NCBI RefSeq assembly: GCF_028369055.1
Contig: NZ_JAQNCZ010000003.1
Coordinates: 248,001 to 312,000 of the forward strand
Reading direction: 5' to 3'
Source of the DNA: Cognatishimia sp. SS12
GTDB taxonomy: Bacteria > Pseudomonadota > Alphaproteobacteria > Rhodobacterales > Rhodobacteraceae
Length of the DNA: 64,000 nt
Part shown: in pieces, positions 43,837 through 52,508 of the stretch
How the letters are laid out: each line of letters opens with the position of its first letter
How positions within the stretch are numbered: position 1 is the stretch's first letter
Made by a program: the position numbers and the translations under genes
Notes under the pieces: generated by a model
What the model was told of the DNA's origin: nothing
Seen by the model: the letters and a program-made list of their open reading frames with translations, nothing else
Database searches by the model: none

Positions 43837-43905
43837 ACTCGTCTTGAAATCAGATTGCGTGTGGCTCTTTATGTTAAATATCGACACCAACGCTGGGAGG
43901 ACGTT

Positions 43906-45747
43906 GTGCAGTCTATGTTTCTGAAGGCGCGCGCAGCGCTTGAAACCAAAGGGCGCTTTGCCTCTGGCGCAGTCCCTGAACAAATTGCTGACAGTTGGCA
44001 CCGATGCCTGCAGTACGGCTTGGATCCGGTCGGAGAGCCGGTCGATGCGGATATCGGCATTCAAGCGCTGAGAGAGACGCGGCAGAAGCATGAGCAGCTG
44101 CTGCGCGTGGTGCGGCCTGAATTGGAATTGCTGAGCACGCAGATCGCAGGCACCAACCATATGACCGCCTTCGCGGACCACCGCGGCGTGGTGTTGGAAA
44201 CCATCATGGATACCGAATTCAGCCTGTCCAAATGCGCGCGCTCGGTCCGGTGCGGCACCATCTGGGACGAAACACACCGCGGCACAAATGCGCTTGGCCT
44301 CGCGCTTTATTCCGGGCGCACCAGCATGGTGACGGGCGGGGAGCATTATTTCTCAAGCCACGGACAGGTGTCCTGTGTGTCGACGCCGATCTTTGACAGC
44401 CAGGGGGAAATTGTGGGTCTGCTGGACGCCTCCTCCGAGGTCGCGGCACGGCAATTTCACACCCAGGCCTTGGTTGAACTGGCCGCCTCAAACATTGAAA
44501 ACCGCCTGTTCGTCGAAGACCACCGGGGCAACATCATTGTGCAATTCCATCCTCGCGAGGAATATCTCAAGACCCAAAGCGTCGGCATGATCAGCTTCAA
44601 CGAACAGGGGACCATCCTGGGCGCCAATCGCCGTGCGGCCGCGTTCTTGAATGGTCTGGATGTCGCAGTTCTGTCGAAATTTCGCGACCTCTTCAGGACG
44701 GATTTCAGCACCAACCTAAAGGCCATGCAGGGCGGGGAAACCGTGCGACTGGTGGACTGGCTGAATTCGGCCTTCTTTGCGCGAATCCGCCTCTCCAGAC
44801 GGTCTGCCGGGCCCAGCGCGCAAAATCTGGCTTTGAATCTGTCCTCGACCTACGACGTGCCGTCCCTTCCCGATGCCCCAGTGTTCCGGGATGAACAGGT
44901 TCTGAACAGCCTCAAGCTGGCTATTCGGTCGGCCATGATGATGACCCCGCAATATGTGATCGGCGCAACGGGGACCGGGCGCACCACCTTTGTGCAGGCC
45001 GTGCACCATGCGGTCTGCCCGGACAAACCCTTGATCGCCGTGGATTGCCGTGCCGCCAGTCTCAATGCGGAAACCGATGGATTGACCGGCGAACTTTTTG
45101 GTGGGGACGAGAACAGCCGCTTTCTGGTGGAAACGGGCGGCATGCTGGTTCTGGAGGATCTGTCAGAGGCCACCGGGCGCGTCTCAGAACAGCTGGCCCA
45201 GCTGATCAACCGGCTGCTGCAACATAAATCCACCGCAAAGTGGTCGATCTTGGTTGTCGAAAGCGCCACACCAGAGCCGCAAGCCCATTGGTCCAAGTTC
45301 GTTTCCATGACCTTCGCAAAACTCTCGCAGCTCGAGTTTCAATTGCCGCCGCTCTGCGAAAGGACAGATGCCGCCTATGTCGCCATATCCATGATGTCGC
45401 GGCTTTCCGCAGAGCATCAGCTATCGCGCGCGGCCATTGAGGCGATCTTCGAGCACCACGCGCCCGCCACATTTTACGAGCTGGAAAAACTGCTGACCAC
45501 ATTGGCAATTCAATGCCCCGCAACCGTCCTGCGCGCCGAACATGTCAATCGGTATATCCTGCGAAACGACACAAGGGAGTCGGTGTGCCCACGATGCAAA
45601 GGGAGCAACGTCAAAGAAGCCAAATGCCGCGAAATCAACCGGTTGTTTCAAGAGTGCAACGCCAACATTGCCCTCGCAGCGCGTAAATTGGGGGTCTCAA
45701 GAAACACCGTCTACGCGCATACACAATCGGAGGCGGATGCCCTTTAA
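43906..45747 (+). CDS. AcoR-like regulator with degenerate AAA+ domain
   Basis: 613 residues from a GTG at 43906, chosen because GGGAGG is five bases upstream; an ATG three codons later is less well placed. GAF domain about 50-200 (with the AcoR-family block GTIWDETHRGTNALGLAL), a PAS-like segment about 215-290, a remnant AAA+ domain about 325-540 and a C-terminal Fis-type HTH (NIALAARKLGVSRNTVYAHT). The AAA+ domain is crippled: Walker A is GATGTGRTT with Arg359 for Lys, and ELFG (396-399) runs almost straight into the Walker B region with no GAFTGA loop. Such a protein cannot be a normal sigma-54 activator. CPRCKGSN before the HTH is an extra Cys pair. Divergent from the adh operon. Confidence 0.88.
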   Translation: MQSMFLKARAALETKGRFASGAVPEQIADSWHRCLQYGLDPVGEPVDADIGIQALRETRQKHEQLLRVVRPELELLSTQIAGTNHMTAFADHRGVVLETIMDTEFSLSKCARSVRCGTIWDETHRGTNALGLALYSGRTSMVTGGEHYFSSHGQVSCVSTPIFDSQGEIVGLLDASSEVAARQFHTQALVELAASNIENRLFVEDHRGNIIVQFHPREEYLKTQSVGMISFNEQGTILGANRRAAAFLNGLDVAVLSKFRDLFRTDFSTNLKAMQGGETVRLVDWLNSAFFARIRLSRRSAGPSAQNLALNLSSTYDVPSLPDAPVFRDEQVLNSLKLAIRSAMMMTPQYVIGATGTGRTTFVQAVHHAVCPDKPLIAVDCRAASLNAETDGLTGELFGGDENSRFLVETGGMLVLEDLSEATGRVSEQLAQLINRLLQHKSTAKWSILVVESATPEPQAHWSKFVSMTFAKLSQLEFQLPPLCERTDAAYVAISMMSRLSAEHQLSRAAIEAIFEHHAPATFYELEKLLTTLAIQCPATVLRAEHVNRYILRNDTRESVCPRCKGSNVKEAKCREINRLFQECNANIALAARKLGVSRNTVYAHTQSEADAL

Positions 45748-45812
45748 ACCCGAATTTGTCAGGGATGCGGCAAAGAAATCGCAATACACGCGCTTCATTT
45801 CTGCCCCAAGCA

Positions 45813-46062
45813 TCAGGCCCGGCCGCGCCAAGCTGTCACCTCATGCGCCCAAGGCGGATTGGCCCCCTTCCGAGACACGGATATTGCGGCGACTTTTGAA
45901 GCAAACTCCAGCGCCTTCTGTAAAGCTTCGGGATCGAGGTTCCGAAGAATTGAGGCTTTCAGACAGGCCACCAACCACCCCAGCGGTGCCGCGCGTCAGG
46001 ACAACGAGGCTGTATTCATCACCGCGCCGCCGCAATGTATCTGCGTTTACAACAGAAAATTT
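45813..46062 (-). pseudogene. Remnant of a PfkB-family sugar kinase (fructokinase-like)
   Basis: Minus-strand reading gives two PfkB C-terminal fragments in different frames. The first, about 46062-45985, reads VVNADTLRRRGDEYSLVVLT then RGTAG. The second, about 45983-45813, reads GWLVACLKASILRN, then DPEALQKALEFASKVAAISV and SRKGANPPWAHEV to a stop. RGANPPW-type ends mark fructokinase-like PfkB proteins. The catalytic DTVGAGDxF block between the fragments is missing and the frame changes, so there is both a deletion and a shift; the N-terminal two thirds are absent. It fills most of the 362 bases between the AcoR-like gene and tRNA-Arg. I see nothing else there. Confidence 0.75.
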
Positions 46063-46109
46063 TCTGCGCTCGAGTGGCAGAACTATTCGTCATTTCACGA
46101 TGGGAAAAA

Positions 46110-46186
46110 TGGCGCTCTGGGGAGGATTCGAACCCCCGACCCCTTGATTCGTAGTCAAGTACTCTATCCAGCTGAGCTACCAGAGC
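46110..46186 (-). tRNA. tRNA-Arg (anticodon ACG)
   Basis: 77-nt cloverleaf: acceptor GCTCTGG/CCAGAGC, D-arm from TAGCTCAGCTGGATAGAG, anticodon stem CTTGA/TCAAG around loop CTACGAA (ACG, read as ICG), T-loop TTCGAAT, discriminator G and an encoded CCA at 46110-46112. A T-run follows the CCA on the minus strand. Confidence 0.97.
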
Positions 46187-46247
46187 GCGGTGTGAGGGGC
46201 GGTTTAATGCCAAGCGTGGGGGCGCGCAAGGGCAAAAAACAAAAAAC

Positions 46248-47636
46248 TTACGTTTTTGTTGTCTCGGGTTTTGGCAGGGTGATTTCAAAGCTGGTTCCCG
46301 CCTCATCGCTCTGCAAGAGGGCCAGGTTGCCACCGTGTCCGCGCAGCAGCTCTGCGGAAATTGCAAGGCCAAGGCCGGTGCCGCCCTTACGGGTACCGCC
46401 TTGAAAAGGCTTAAACAAATGCTCCAGCGCTTTGGGGGGCAGCCCCGGGCCGGTATCGCGCACCTGTATGTGCCAGGCCACGTCGTCTTCCTCTGCGGCC
46501 ACCATGATCTCTGCCGGGATGCCGCGGCTGATAATGGCCTGACGGGCATTGCGCACAAGATTGGAGATCACCCGATACAGCTGTTCAGAATCAGCCCGGA
46601 CCATCAGCCCACCCGGCACGTTGTCCGCAAAGCTGAGGTCAAATTCGCCCACTGCCAGACGTTCGGAGGCGAGTACATCTTCGACCAGTTCCGCCAGATC
46701 CACATCCGTCAGTTTCGGCGCAGGCTCTTCGGCCTTGCCAAAGGCCAGCGTGCTTTCGCACAGATGCACGGCGCGGGTGATCGAATTGACGAGTTTCGGC
46801 GCCATGCGTTTGACCGCCGGGTCTTCGGACATTTCGATCCGGTCGGTGAACAGCTGCGCCGAGGTCAGGATGTTGCGCAGATCATGGCTGACTTTGGCCA
46901 CCGCGCTACCCAGCTGGGCCAGACGTTCTTTTTGGCGCAGCGCGCCGGTCAATTCGGTCTGCAACAGATGCAGCGCCTCTTCGGCTTCGCGCAGCTCATT
47001 CACGGTCGAGGTGGGCGTGATGATCCGGCGCGCATCCTCGGGGGCTGAGGCGTAGCTTTGCATATGATTAACGACGCTTTTGATGGGTTTTACCAAGATC
47101 AGCCGCACAGCCACGAACAACAGCGACGCGGTGATGCCCGAGATCACCAGTGACAGCCACAGGATGTTGAGGCCATAGTCGATCATCGCGTCGCGCAGGC
47201 CCTTGGTCCAGATCGTGACCTCAATGAGCAAGCCAGCTTCGCGCACCGGCGCACCGATCACACGGATCACTTGTGGTTCGCGGGTGAACAGCCGGTTCAT
47301 CGCATCCATGATCAGTGTCAAAGCCGTGGCATCACGCAGATCATAGGTCGCTTCGATCTGGGCGGGCATTTCCGATGACAACATGAGCTGACGAATTTCG
47401 TCGCGGCGCAGCACGACGTTGTAAACCTCGGCGTTGCGCAGCAACTCGGCTTCTAGCTCCGCGTCGATCATATCATCTGCCAACAGCGCCAGCGAGGCGA
47501 TCTGCGCGCGCTCCAATCTGGACAGCAGATAATCTTCGCGAAAGCGCGCGACTGAAGGCACAAAGATCAGAATTTCGCCCAGCATCACAAAGATGATGGT
47601 CAAAAACAGAAAACGCCCGGAAAGTGTCTTTAACAT
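46248..47636 (-). CDS. Membrane sensor histidine kinase (orphan)
   Basis: 462 residues from ATG 47636; a TTG at 47663 would overlap the upstream gene. TM1 about 8-27, periplasmic sensor about 30-155, TM2 about 160-185, HAMP-like linker, then the phospho-acceptor His in KVSHDLRNILTSAQLF, N-box SNLVRNARQAI, G1 DTGPGLPP and G2 GGTGLGLAI. All ATPase boxes are intact. No response regulator is adjacent. It lies 14 nt after the flavoprotein gene and may be co-transcribed with it. Signal unknown. Confidence 0.92.
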   Translation of the reverse strand: MLKTLSGRFLFLTIIFVMLGEILIFVPSVARFREDYLLSRLERAQIASLALLADDMIDAELEAELLRNAEVYNVVLRRDEIRQLMLSSEMPAQIEATYDLRDATALTLIMDAMNRLFTREPQVIRVIGAPVREAGLLIEVTIWTKGLRDAMIDYGLNILWLSLVISGITASLLFVAVRLILVKPIKSVVNHMQSYASAPEDARRIITPTSTVNELREAEEALHLLQTELTGALRQKERLAQLGSAVAKVSHDLRNILTSAQLFTDRIEMSEDPAVKRMAPKLVNSITRAVHLCESTLAFGKAEEPAPKLTDVDLAELVEDVLASERLAVGEFDLSFADNVPGGLMVRADSEQLYRVISNLVRNARQAIISRGIPAEIMVAAEEDDVAWHIQVRDTGPGLPPKALEHLFKPFQGGTRKGGTGLGLAISAELLRGHGGNLALLQSDEAGTSFEITLPKPETTKT

Positions 47637-47650
47637 GCTACTGCGCCTAA

Positions 47651-49069
47651 TTACGGCAACCAACGCTGCACAAAGCCAACGATGCGCTTTACCTTTGAAC
47701 TTTCAAACAATCGTGGGGAGAAGTAAGCACCTGCGGCGCGTTTGTTCAACTCCCCCACTGTCGGATAAGGTGCAACCATACCCGCGATCTGCGACATTTT
47801 CATATTGTTGGCCAAGGCCAGCGCCCAGAGGTTGATAAGCTCCCCCGCCTGATATCCGGCAATCGATGCCCCGACAGGGCGGCCCTTGACCACCATGACC
47901 TTGATCAGCCCCGCCGTCTTACGTTCTGCGATCGCGCGATCGTTGTGGGTATAGGGAAACCGAACAACTTCGAGGCCATCGCCATGTTTGGCACGCGCCT
48001 GCGCCTCGGTCAGCCCGACCTGTGACAGTTCCGGATCGGTATAAGTGGCCCAGGGGATATGGTCCGTACGTTCCTTTGCAGGCAACCCAAAGAGGGCCGA
48101 GCGGATGATCAGACCCGCGTGATACCCGGCGACATGGGTGAACTGCAGCCCGCCAGCAACGTCGCCAATGGCATAAACCTTGCGGTTGCTTGTGCGCATG
48201 CCCGCGTCGACTTTGATCCCGGTGCGGGTGGTTTCGATACCTGCGGCCTCAAGGTTGAGCCGGTCGATATTGGCCTTGCGGCCCACCGCCATCAAAAGAT
48301 GGCTGCCTTTGAAGACCCGGCCATCTTTGGTTTCGACTTCGATCGCGCCGGCCGTGCCGCGTATCTCCTGCGCCAAGGCATCCTCTTCGATCTGGATGCC
48401 TTCACCGCGCAGATTGTCCAGCACAATGGCCGCAAGCTCAGGGTCGTCTTTGCCCAGCGCTTTCATACCTTCGATCACTGTCACCTTGCTGCCAAGGCGC
48501 TGATGCGCCTGCGCCATCTCAAGCCCGATGGGGCCACCACCGATGATCAGCAGATGTTCGGGCTGCTCGCGCAACTCAAACAGCGTTTCATTGGTCAAAT
48601 ATGGCACCCTGTCCAGACCCGGAATGGGTGGGACCAGCGGCGAGGACCCTGTGGAAATCACGACGCGCCGCGCGCGAATGATGTCCCCGCCCGCTTTGAC
48701 TTCGCGCGGCGAGACAAAACTACCGAATTCCTCAATAACCCGCACCCCCAGACCTTCGAACCGTTCAACAGAGTCATTTGGCTCAATCTCGGCGATCACG
48801 CCGGCCACGTGATCTTTGGCTGCGGCATAATCCACGGCGGGGGCGACATCAGCGACGCCGTATTTCGCGGCGTGGGCCTGTGTATGGGCAACTTTGCCGC
48901 TTGCGATCAGCGCTTTGGAGGGCACGCAGCCATAGTTCAGGCAATCCCCGCCCATCTTGTGGCCTTCCAGCAGCACAACATCCGCGCCCATCTGCGCCGC
49001 GCCTGCCGCCACCGACAGCCCGCCTGAGCCGCCGCCAATCACCAGGAGATCCGTTTTGATAACAGCCAT
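47651..49069 (-). CDS. MerA/lipoamide-dehydrogenase-like flavoprotein disulfide reductase
   Basis: 472 residues from ATG 49069. FAD motif VIGGGSGGLSVAAGAAQMGA, redox disulfide GGDCLNYGCVPSKAL (Cys-x4-Cys), NAD(P)-binding IIGGGPIGLEMAQ at about 175, second FAD motif YAIGDVAGG. At the C-terminus the usual HxHPTxxE dyad is replaced by APYPTVGE, so Tyr stands where the catalytic His is in lipoamide dehydrogenase, as in mercuric-reductase relatives. It is not lipoamide dehydrogenase of the 2-oxoacid complexes; there is no MerA metal-binding head or C-terminal Cys pair. Coupled to the TVP38 gene. Substrate unknown. Confidence 0.88.
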   Translation of the reverse strand: MAVIKTDLLVIGGGSGGLSVAAGAAQMGADVVLLEGHKMGGDCLNYGCVPSKALIASGKVAHTQAHAAKYGVADVAPAVDYAAAKDHVAGVIAEIEPNDSVERFEGLGVRVIEEFGSFVSPREVKAGGDIIRARRVVISTGSSPLVPPIPGLDRVPYLTNETLFELREQPEHLLIIGGGPIGLEMAQAHQRLGSKVTVIEGMKALGKDDPELAAIVLDNLRGEGIQIEEDALAQEIRGTAGAIEVETKDGRVFKGSHLLMAVGRKANIDRLNLEAAGIETTRTGIKVDAGMRTSNRKVYAIGDVAGGLQFTHVAGYHAGLIIRSALFGLPAKERTDHIPWATYTDPELSQVGLTEAQARAKHGDGLEVVRFPYTHNDRAIAERKTAGLIKVMVVKGRPVGASIAGYQAGELINLWALALANNMKMSQIAGMVAPYPTVGELNKRAAGAYFSPRLFESSKVKRIVGFVQRWLP

Positions 49070-49071
49070 GA

Positions 49072-49803
49072 TCAAATATCCTTTTTGCCGCGCAGAGCGT
49101 TGATGGCGATGGGCAGCGCTGCCAGCAGGCAGAGCCCCAGAATTGGCAACAGAATTTGTGGTTCAAAGATGATGCCCAAATTCGGGGTTTCACCACGTTC
49201 AAAGACTTCGCCAAGCCCGGCCCCGACCGAGGTATAAACCACGCCGCCCGGAATGATTCCAAGGAAGGTTGAAATCACAAAGCGGCGCAGCGGCACACCG
49301 ACCAGCGCAGGCACAAGGTTGGCCACAAAAAACGGCACAGCCGGCACAAGGCGGATCAGAAACAGCATCGACCACTGGTTTTCATCAATGCCGTCTTTGA
49401 TCTTCTTGACCGCCCCTTCGGAGCCTTCCATCTTAGCGGCCAGCTTTTCACCCAGCCCCCAGCGCGCCGCCAGAAAGATCAGAACCGCGCCAATGGTCGC
49501 CGCGGTGACATTGAACAGCGCACCGGGGAAGGTTGCAAAAAGAAACCCGCCTGTGAGCGTGGCAATGGTTGCCCCGGGCAAACTAAAGGCGACAATCGCA
49601 ACATAGGCGGTGATAAACAGCAGAACAGTCAGCAGGTAATTGTCGTCACGATACGCCAGCAAGGCCTCGCGGTTATCCCGCAGGGTCTCAAAACTCAGAT
49701 AATCCTTCAGCGTGAACGCCCCGATCGCGGCCACGATCAGAATCGCTAGCAGCGGCACATGTTTGGTCATCCCGGTTTTCGGTGTCTCAGTCATATCGCT
49801 CAT
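49072..49803 (-). CDS. TVP38/TMEM64 (DedA-superfamily) membrane protein
   Basis: 243 residues with about six hydrophobic segments; family core FSLPGATIATLTGGFLFATF (about 73-92) and RLVPAVPFFVANLVPALVGV (about 153-172). Members are candidate lipid scramblases or undecaprenyl-phosphate flippases. TVP38 proteins are often coded beside, or fused to, pyridine-nucleotide disulfide oxidoreductases, as here (2-nt gap to the next ATG). Precise role not defined. Confidence 0.88.
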   Translation of the reverse strand: MSDMTETPKTGMTKHVPLLAILIVAAIGAFTLKDYLSFETLRDNREALLAYRDDNYLLTVLLFITAYVAIVAFSLPGATIATLTGGFLFATFPGALFNVTAATIGAVLIFLAARWGLGEKLAAKMEGSEGAVKKIKDGIDENQWSMLFLIRLVPAVPFFVANLVPALVGVPLRRFVISTFLGIIPGGVVYTSVGAGLGEVFERGETPNLGIIFEPQILLPILGLCLLAALPIAINALRGKKDI

Positions 49804-49983
49804 TTTCTGTCTCTCTCATTCCGGTTTCCTCTAAGATGCGGGTCAGAGCAACAGATCGGAATGGTTCTCACAGCCGCTTGATGTTAATCACGCCTTCTGT
49901 GATCAGATCCGGGGTTTTACAGGCAAATTGAAACATTGCGGCAGATATCTCCGGATTTTTGTTGCAAAACCCCAGTTGGGCGT

Positions 49984-50012
49984 TTGACTTATGCAAACAC
50001 CCCCCCTATTAG
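49984..50012 (+). promoter_or_regulatory. Promoter of the rpmH-rnpA-yidD operon
   Basis: -35 TTGACT (49984-49989), 17-base spacer, -10 TATTAG (50007-50012), giving a leader of about 65 nt before rpmH. The rest of the 281-base gap from 49804 contains nothing else I can name. Confidence 0.7.
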
Positions 50013-50084
50013 ACGGCATTCGAATAGAGAACGTGCCCGCAGTGAGTCGGCGCGCGTGTAGCAACAAAGTACGGAGACGGAGCG

Positions 50085-50219
50085 ATGAAACGCACCTACC
50101 AACCCTCGAACCTGGTTCGCAAGCGCCGCCACGGCTTCCGTGCGCGCATGGCCACCAAAGCTGGCCGCAAGATCATCAACGCGCGCCGCGCGCAAGGCCG
50201 CAAGTCTCTGAGCGCGTAA
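50085..50219 (+). CDS. rpmH: 50S ribosomal protein L34
   Basis: 44 residues: begins [20 protein letters not shown] and ends in the basic [16 protein letters not shown] tail, the full L34 sequence pattern. GGAG lies upstream of the ATG. Followed by rnpA, the near-universal bacterial order. Confidence 0.98.
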   Translation: MKRTYQPSNLVRKRRHGFRARMATKAGRKIINARRAQGRKSLSA

Positions 50220-50244
50220 GCTCCTCAGATTATTGCGAGACGAC

Positions 50245-50682
50245 ATGATGCCGCCGGAGGCCCCAAAGGATGGTTCTGCCAGCCGAAGGGATGACCCTCC
50301 GGCGGCTTCGTCGTGTTCGGGCAACCCGTCGTTGCAGATCTTAAAGACGCGAAACGAATTTCTGGCTGCGGCGCGCGCGCGCAAACGCGGTGTTGGCAGC
50401 ATGATGGTGCAGGCCCGCAAACGCGGCGCTGGCGAACCCTTTGACAGCCAAGCCATTCGCGTCGGCTTTACCTGTTCCAAAAAAGTCGGCAACGCAGTGG
50501 CCCGCAACCGCGCCAAGCGGCGCATGCGCGCTGTGGCCCGCGCGGTTTTGCCCGCCAAGGGGCGCGCCGGATGGGATTATGTCTTGATCGGGCGGCCCGA
50601 AGCGACGGCGGCGCGCGATTTTGAAGACCTGAAGCGCGATCTGATCTATGCGCTGAAAAAACTGCACGAGCCGGAAAAGTGA
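50245..50682 (+). CDS. rnpA: Ribonuclease P protein component
   Basis: Protein subunit of RNase P, which matures tRNA 5' ends. 145 residues from ATG 50245 (ATG 50248 equally possible; a TTG at 50233 less so). The RNA-binding RNR motif is in VGNAVARNRAKRRMRAVARA, and RVGFTCSKKVG precedes it. The N-terminal 30 residues are low-complexity and longer than in E. coli, common in alphaproteobacteria. Overlaps yidD. Confidence 0.96.
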   Translation: MMPPEAPKDGSASRRDDPPAASSCSGNPSLQILKTRNEFLAAARARKRGVGSMMVQARKRGAGEPFDSQAIRVGFTCSKKVGNAVARNRAKRRMRAVARAVLPAKGRAGWDYVLIGRPEATAARDFEDLKRDLIYALKKLHEPEK

Positions 50683-50954
50683 CACCGCTGGCCCATATAC
50701 TGGCCCTGCCCGTGCGCCTTTATCGGCTGATCTTCAGCCCCTGGGTCGGTTTCAATTGCCGCTATCAACCGACCTGCTCAGCCTATGCGCTTGAGGCGCT
50801 GGAAAAACACGGGGCCTTCAAGGGCGGCTATCTGACCCTGCGCCGACTGGGCCGCTGCCACCCACTTGGCGGGACGGGCTATGACCCTGTGCCGGGCACA
50901 GATGAGGCGTCACAACCAGAGCGTGTCAATCCGGCAACAAAATCCGGCGAGTGA
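50679..50954 (+). CDS. yidD: Membrane protein insertion efficiency factor YidD
   Basis: 91 residues from a GTG at 50679 that overlaps the rnpA stop by 4 nt. Contains the family core CRYQPTCSAYALEALEKHG and RCHPLGGTGYDPVP. YidD assists YidC-dependent insertion of inner-membrane proteins. Confidence 0.96.
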   Translation: MTPLAHILALPVRLYRLIFSPWVGFNCRYQPTCSAYALEALEKHGAFKGGYLTLRRLGRCHPLGGTGYDPVPGTDEASQPERVNPATKSGE

Positions 50955-50958
50955 TCTC

Positions 50959-50975
50959 AGTCTGAAATTCAGACT
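50959..50975. repeat. 17-bp perfect palindrome after yidD
   Basis: AGTCTGAAATTCAGACT, perfect about its central base, five bases past the yidD stop. No T-run follows, so it could be a weak terminator or an operator for what follows. Confidence 0.5.
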
Positions 50976-51036
50976 TGGCATATGACAATGTCTGGCTATT
51001 CTGCCCGCGTGTTCAACACCAACTGAGGGAGGCACC

Positions 51037-51108
51037 ATGACATATCTGTTTTTTGCACGATGCTTCTTTCGACGTGGCACTTTTGCGCGCACCTGGCGCG
51101 CCTCATAA
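51037..51108 (+). CDS. Possible 23-aa peptide with a strong ribosome site
   Basis: ATG at 51037 preceded by GAGGGAGG four bases upstream; the peptide is MTYLFFARCFFRRGTFARTW plus three residues. In the 295-base gap between yidD and the DUF1127 gene. It could be a leader peptide or a short membrane-active peptide; there is no family I know. The gap also holds the palindrome at 50959 and a weak hairpin around 51180-51198. Confidence 0.28.
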   Translation: MTYLFFARCFFRRGTFARTWRAS

Positions 51109-51249
51109 CCACGTTTCGCAGCGCGCTTGCCATCCGGCAGCCCTGTAAGAGCACATTTTCCAAACCTGACCTGACCAAAGCCTGATCTTCGGGCTGACGT
51201 CACATTTTTATCTATAGGAGTCCGCCATCCCCAAATGGCGGAGAGACAT

Positions 51250-51492
51250 ATGACACGACATCACCCATTGCTGGGCGCAGCAGAGCTGCGCGCTGACCTG
51301 CAACAGCAAATCGCAGCGCTGACCGCGCAATTTGGACATTGGAGAGCGCTTGCCGCCCTGCTGCGTCACATCGTGCGGCCGCAAACCCGCCCGCCGGACG
51401 ATATCAGCCAGCTAAGCGATCATCACCGGCGCGACATTGGCTTGCCGCCCAGCGCGGATCCCGCCGAACGCTGGATGCCGCCACGGTTCTAA
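51250..51492 (+). CDS. DUF1127-like small basic protein
   Basis: 80 residues from ATG 51250, with GGAGAG six bases upstream (an in-frame ATG at 51235 lacks a ribosome site). The C-terminal part [17 protein letters not shown] matches the conserved end of DUF1127 proteins (LSDxxLrDIGL), small arginine-rich proteins some of which bind RNA and act in stress and RNA turnover in Rhodobacterales. The N-terminal half is longer than in the 45-50-residue members. Function here is inferred. Confidence 0.7.
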   Translation: MTRHHPLLGAAELRADLQQQIAALTAQFGHWRALAALLRHIVRPQTRPPDDISQLSDHHRRDIGLPPSADPAERWMPPRF

Positions 51493-51568
51493 GCCGCACA
51501 CCCATGGGCAAAGCGCCGCAATGCGCTTTGCCCTTTTCAGAATCTCCCATGAGTGGCATATGCGGCGC

Positions 51569-52441
51569 ATGTTTGATGATGAGCTTGACGATATCCATCC
51601 GCTGTTTCACGGCGCACCCTCCTCTGCCAGCTTCAAGAAGCTGCGCAAAAGGATTGTGCGCTATACCCGCGAGGCCATCGATCAATATGGCATGATCGAA
51701 CGCGGCAGCCGCTGGCTTGTCTGTCTCTCTGGCGGCAAAGACAGCTATACGCTGTTGGCCGTCCTACACGAATTGCAGTGGCGTGGCCTGCTGCCGGTGG
51801 AGCTATTGGCCTGCAACCTGGATCAGGGGCAGCCGAATTTCCCGGCCACGGTCTTGCCGGCCTTTCTGGAAAAGATGGGCGTGCCGCATCGCATTGAATA
51901 TCAGGACACCTATTCGATTGTGAAAGACAAGGTGCCCGCCGGCCGCACCTATTGCGCGCTGTGTTCGCGGCTGCGACGCGGCAATCTCTATCGCATCGCC
52001 CGCGAAGAAGGGTGCTCTGCCGTCGTGTTGGGCCATCATCGCGATGACATTCTGGAAACCTTTTTCATGAACCTGTTTCATGGCGGACGTCTGGCGACCA
52101 TGCCGCCAAAGCTGGTGAACGAAGAGGGCGACCTGTTTGTGTATCGCCCGCTGGCCCATGTCGCCGAGGAAGATTGCGAGAAATTCGCCAAGGCCATGAA
52201 TTATCCGATCATTCCCTGTGATCTTTGTGGCAGTCAGGATGGGCTGCAGCGCCAGCAGGTCAAACAGATCCTTGATCAATGGGAAAAGAACAGCCCGGGG
52301 CGCCGGCAGGTGATGTTCCGCGCTCTGATGAATGCGCGCCCGTCGCATCTTTTGGATCCAAAACTGTTTGATTTCGCCAATCTCACCCGCGACTCTGTAA
52401 AAGTCGAAACAGATTCCGACCTGCCGCCAAGCCTGCGTTAA
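51569..52441 (+). CDS. ttcA: tRNA 2-thiocytidine(32) synthetase TtcA
   Basis: Thiolates C32 of some tRNAs, including arginine tRNAs, using ATP and a [4Fe-4S] cluster. 290 residues from ATG 51569 (ATG 51560 also possible; no clear ribosome site separates them). PP-loop [12 protein letters not shown], cluster cysteines in [11 protein letters not shown] plus CDLCGSQ, and the [14 protein letters not shown] block are all present. Confidence 0.95.
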   Translation: MFDDELDDIHPLFHGAPSSASFKKLRKRIVRYTREAIDQYGMIERGSRWLVCLSGGKDSYTLLAVLHELQWRGLLPVELLACNLDQGQPNFPATVLPAFLEKMGVPHRIEYQDTYSIVKDKVPAGRTYCALCSRLRRGNLYRIAREEGCSAVVLGHHRDDILETFFMNLFHGGRLATMPPKLVNEEGDLFVYRPLAHVAEEDCEKFAKAMNYPIIPCDLCGSQDGLQRQQVKQILDQWEKNSPGRRQVMFRALMNARPSHLLDPKLFDFANLTRDSVKVETDSDLPPSLR

Positions 52442-52508
52442 CCTCTTGGCGTGATGCATCGCCTAGCCTTGCCCTGCTGACCAATGGGTTTACAGCAGGG
52501 GGCACGAC

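Noticed and set aside
43658..43905. Sigma-54 promoter expected for an AcoR target
   Set aside because: Looked for TGGCAC-N5-TTGC on both strands and found no acceptable match, which agrees with the lost GAFTGA loop.
46110..46186. Integrative element using tRNA-Arg as attachment site
   Set aside because: No integrase and no second copy of the tRNA 3' end in the window; only the pseudogene hints at past exchange.
45859..46404. Plus-strand ORF across the tRNA-Arg gene
   Set aside because: Runs antisense through the tRNA and the kinase remnant; no domain or ribosome site.
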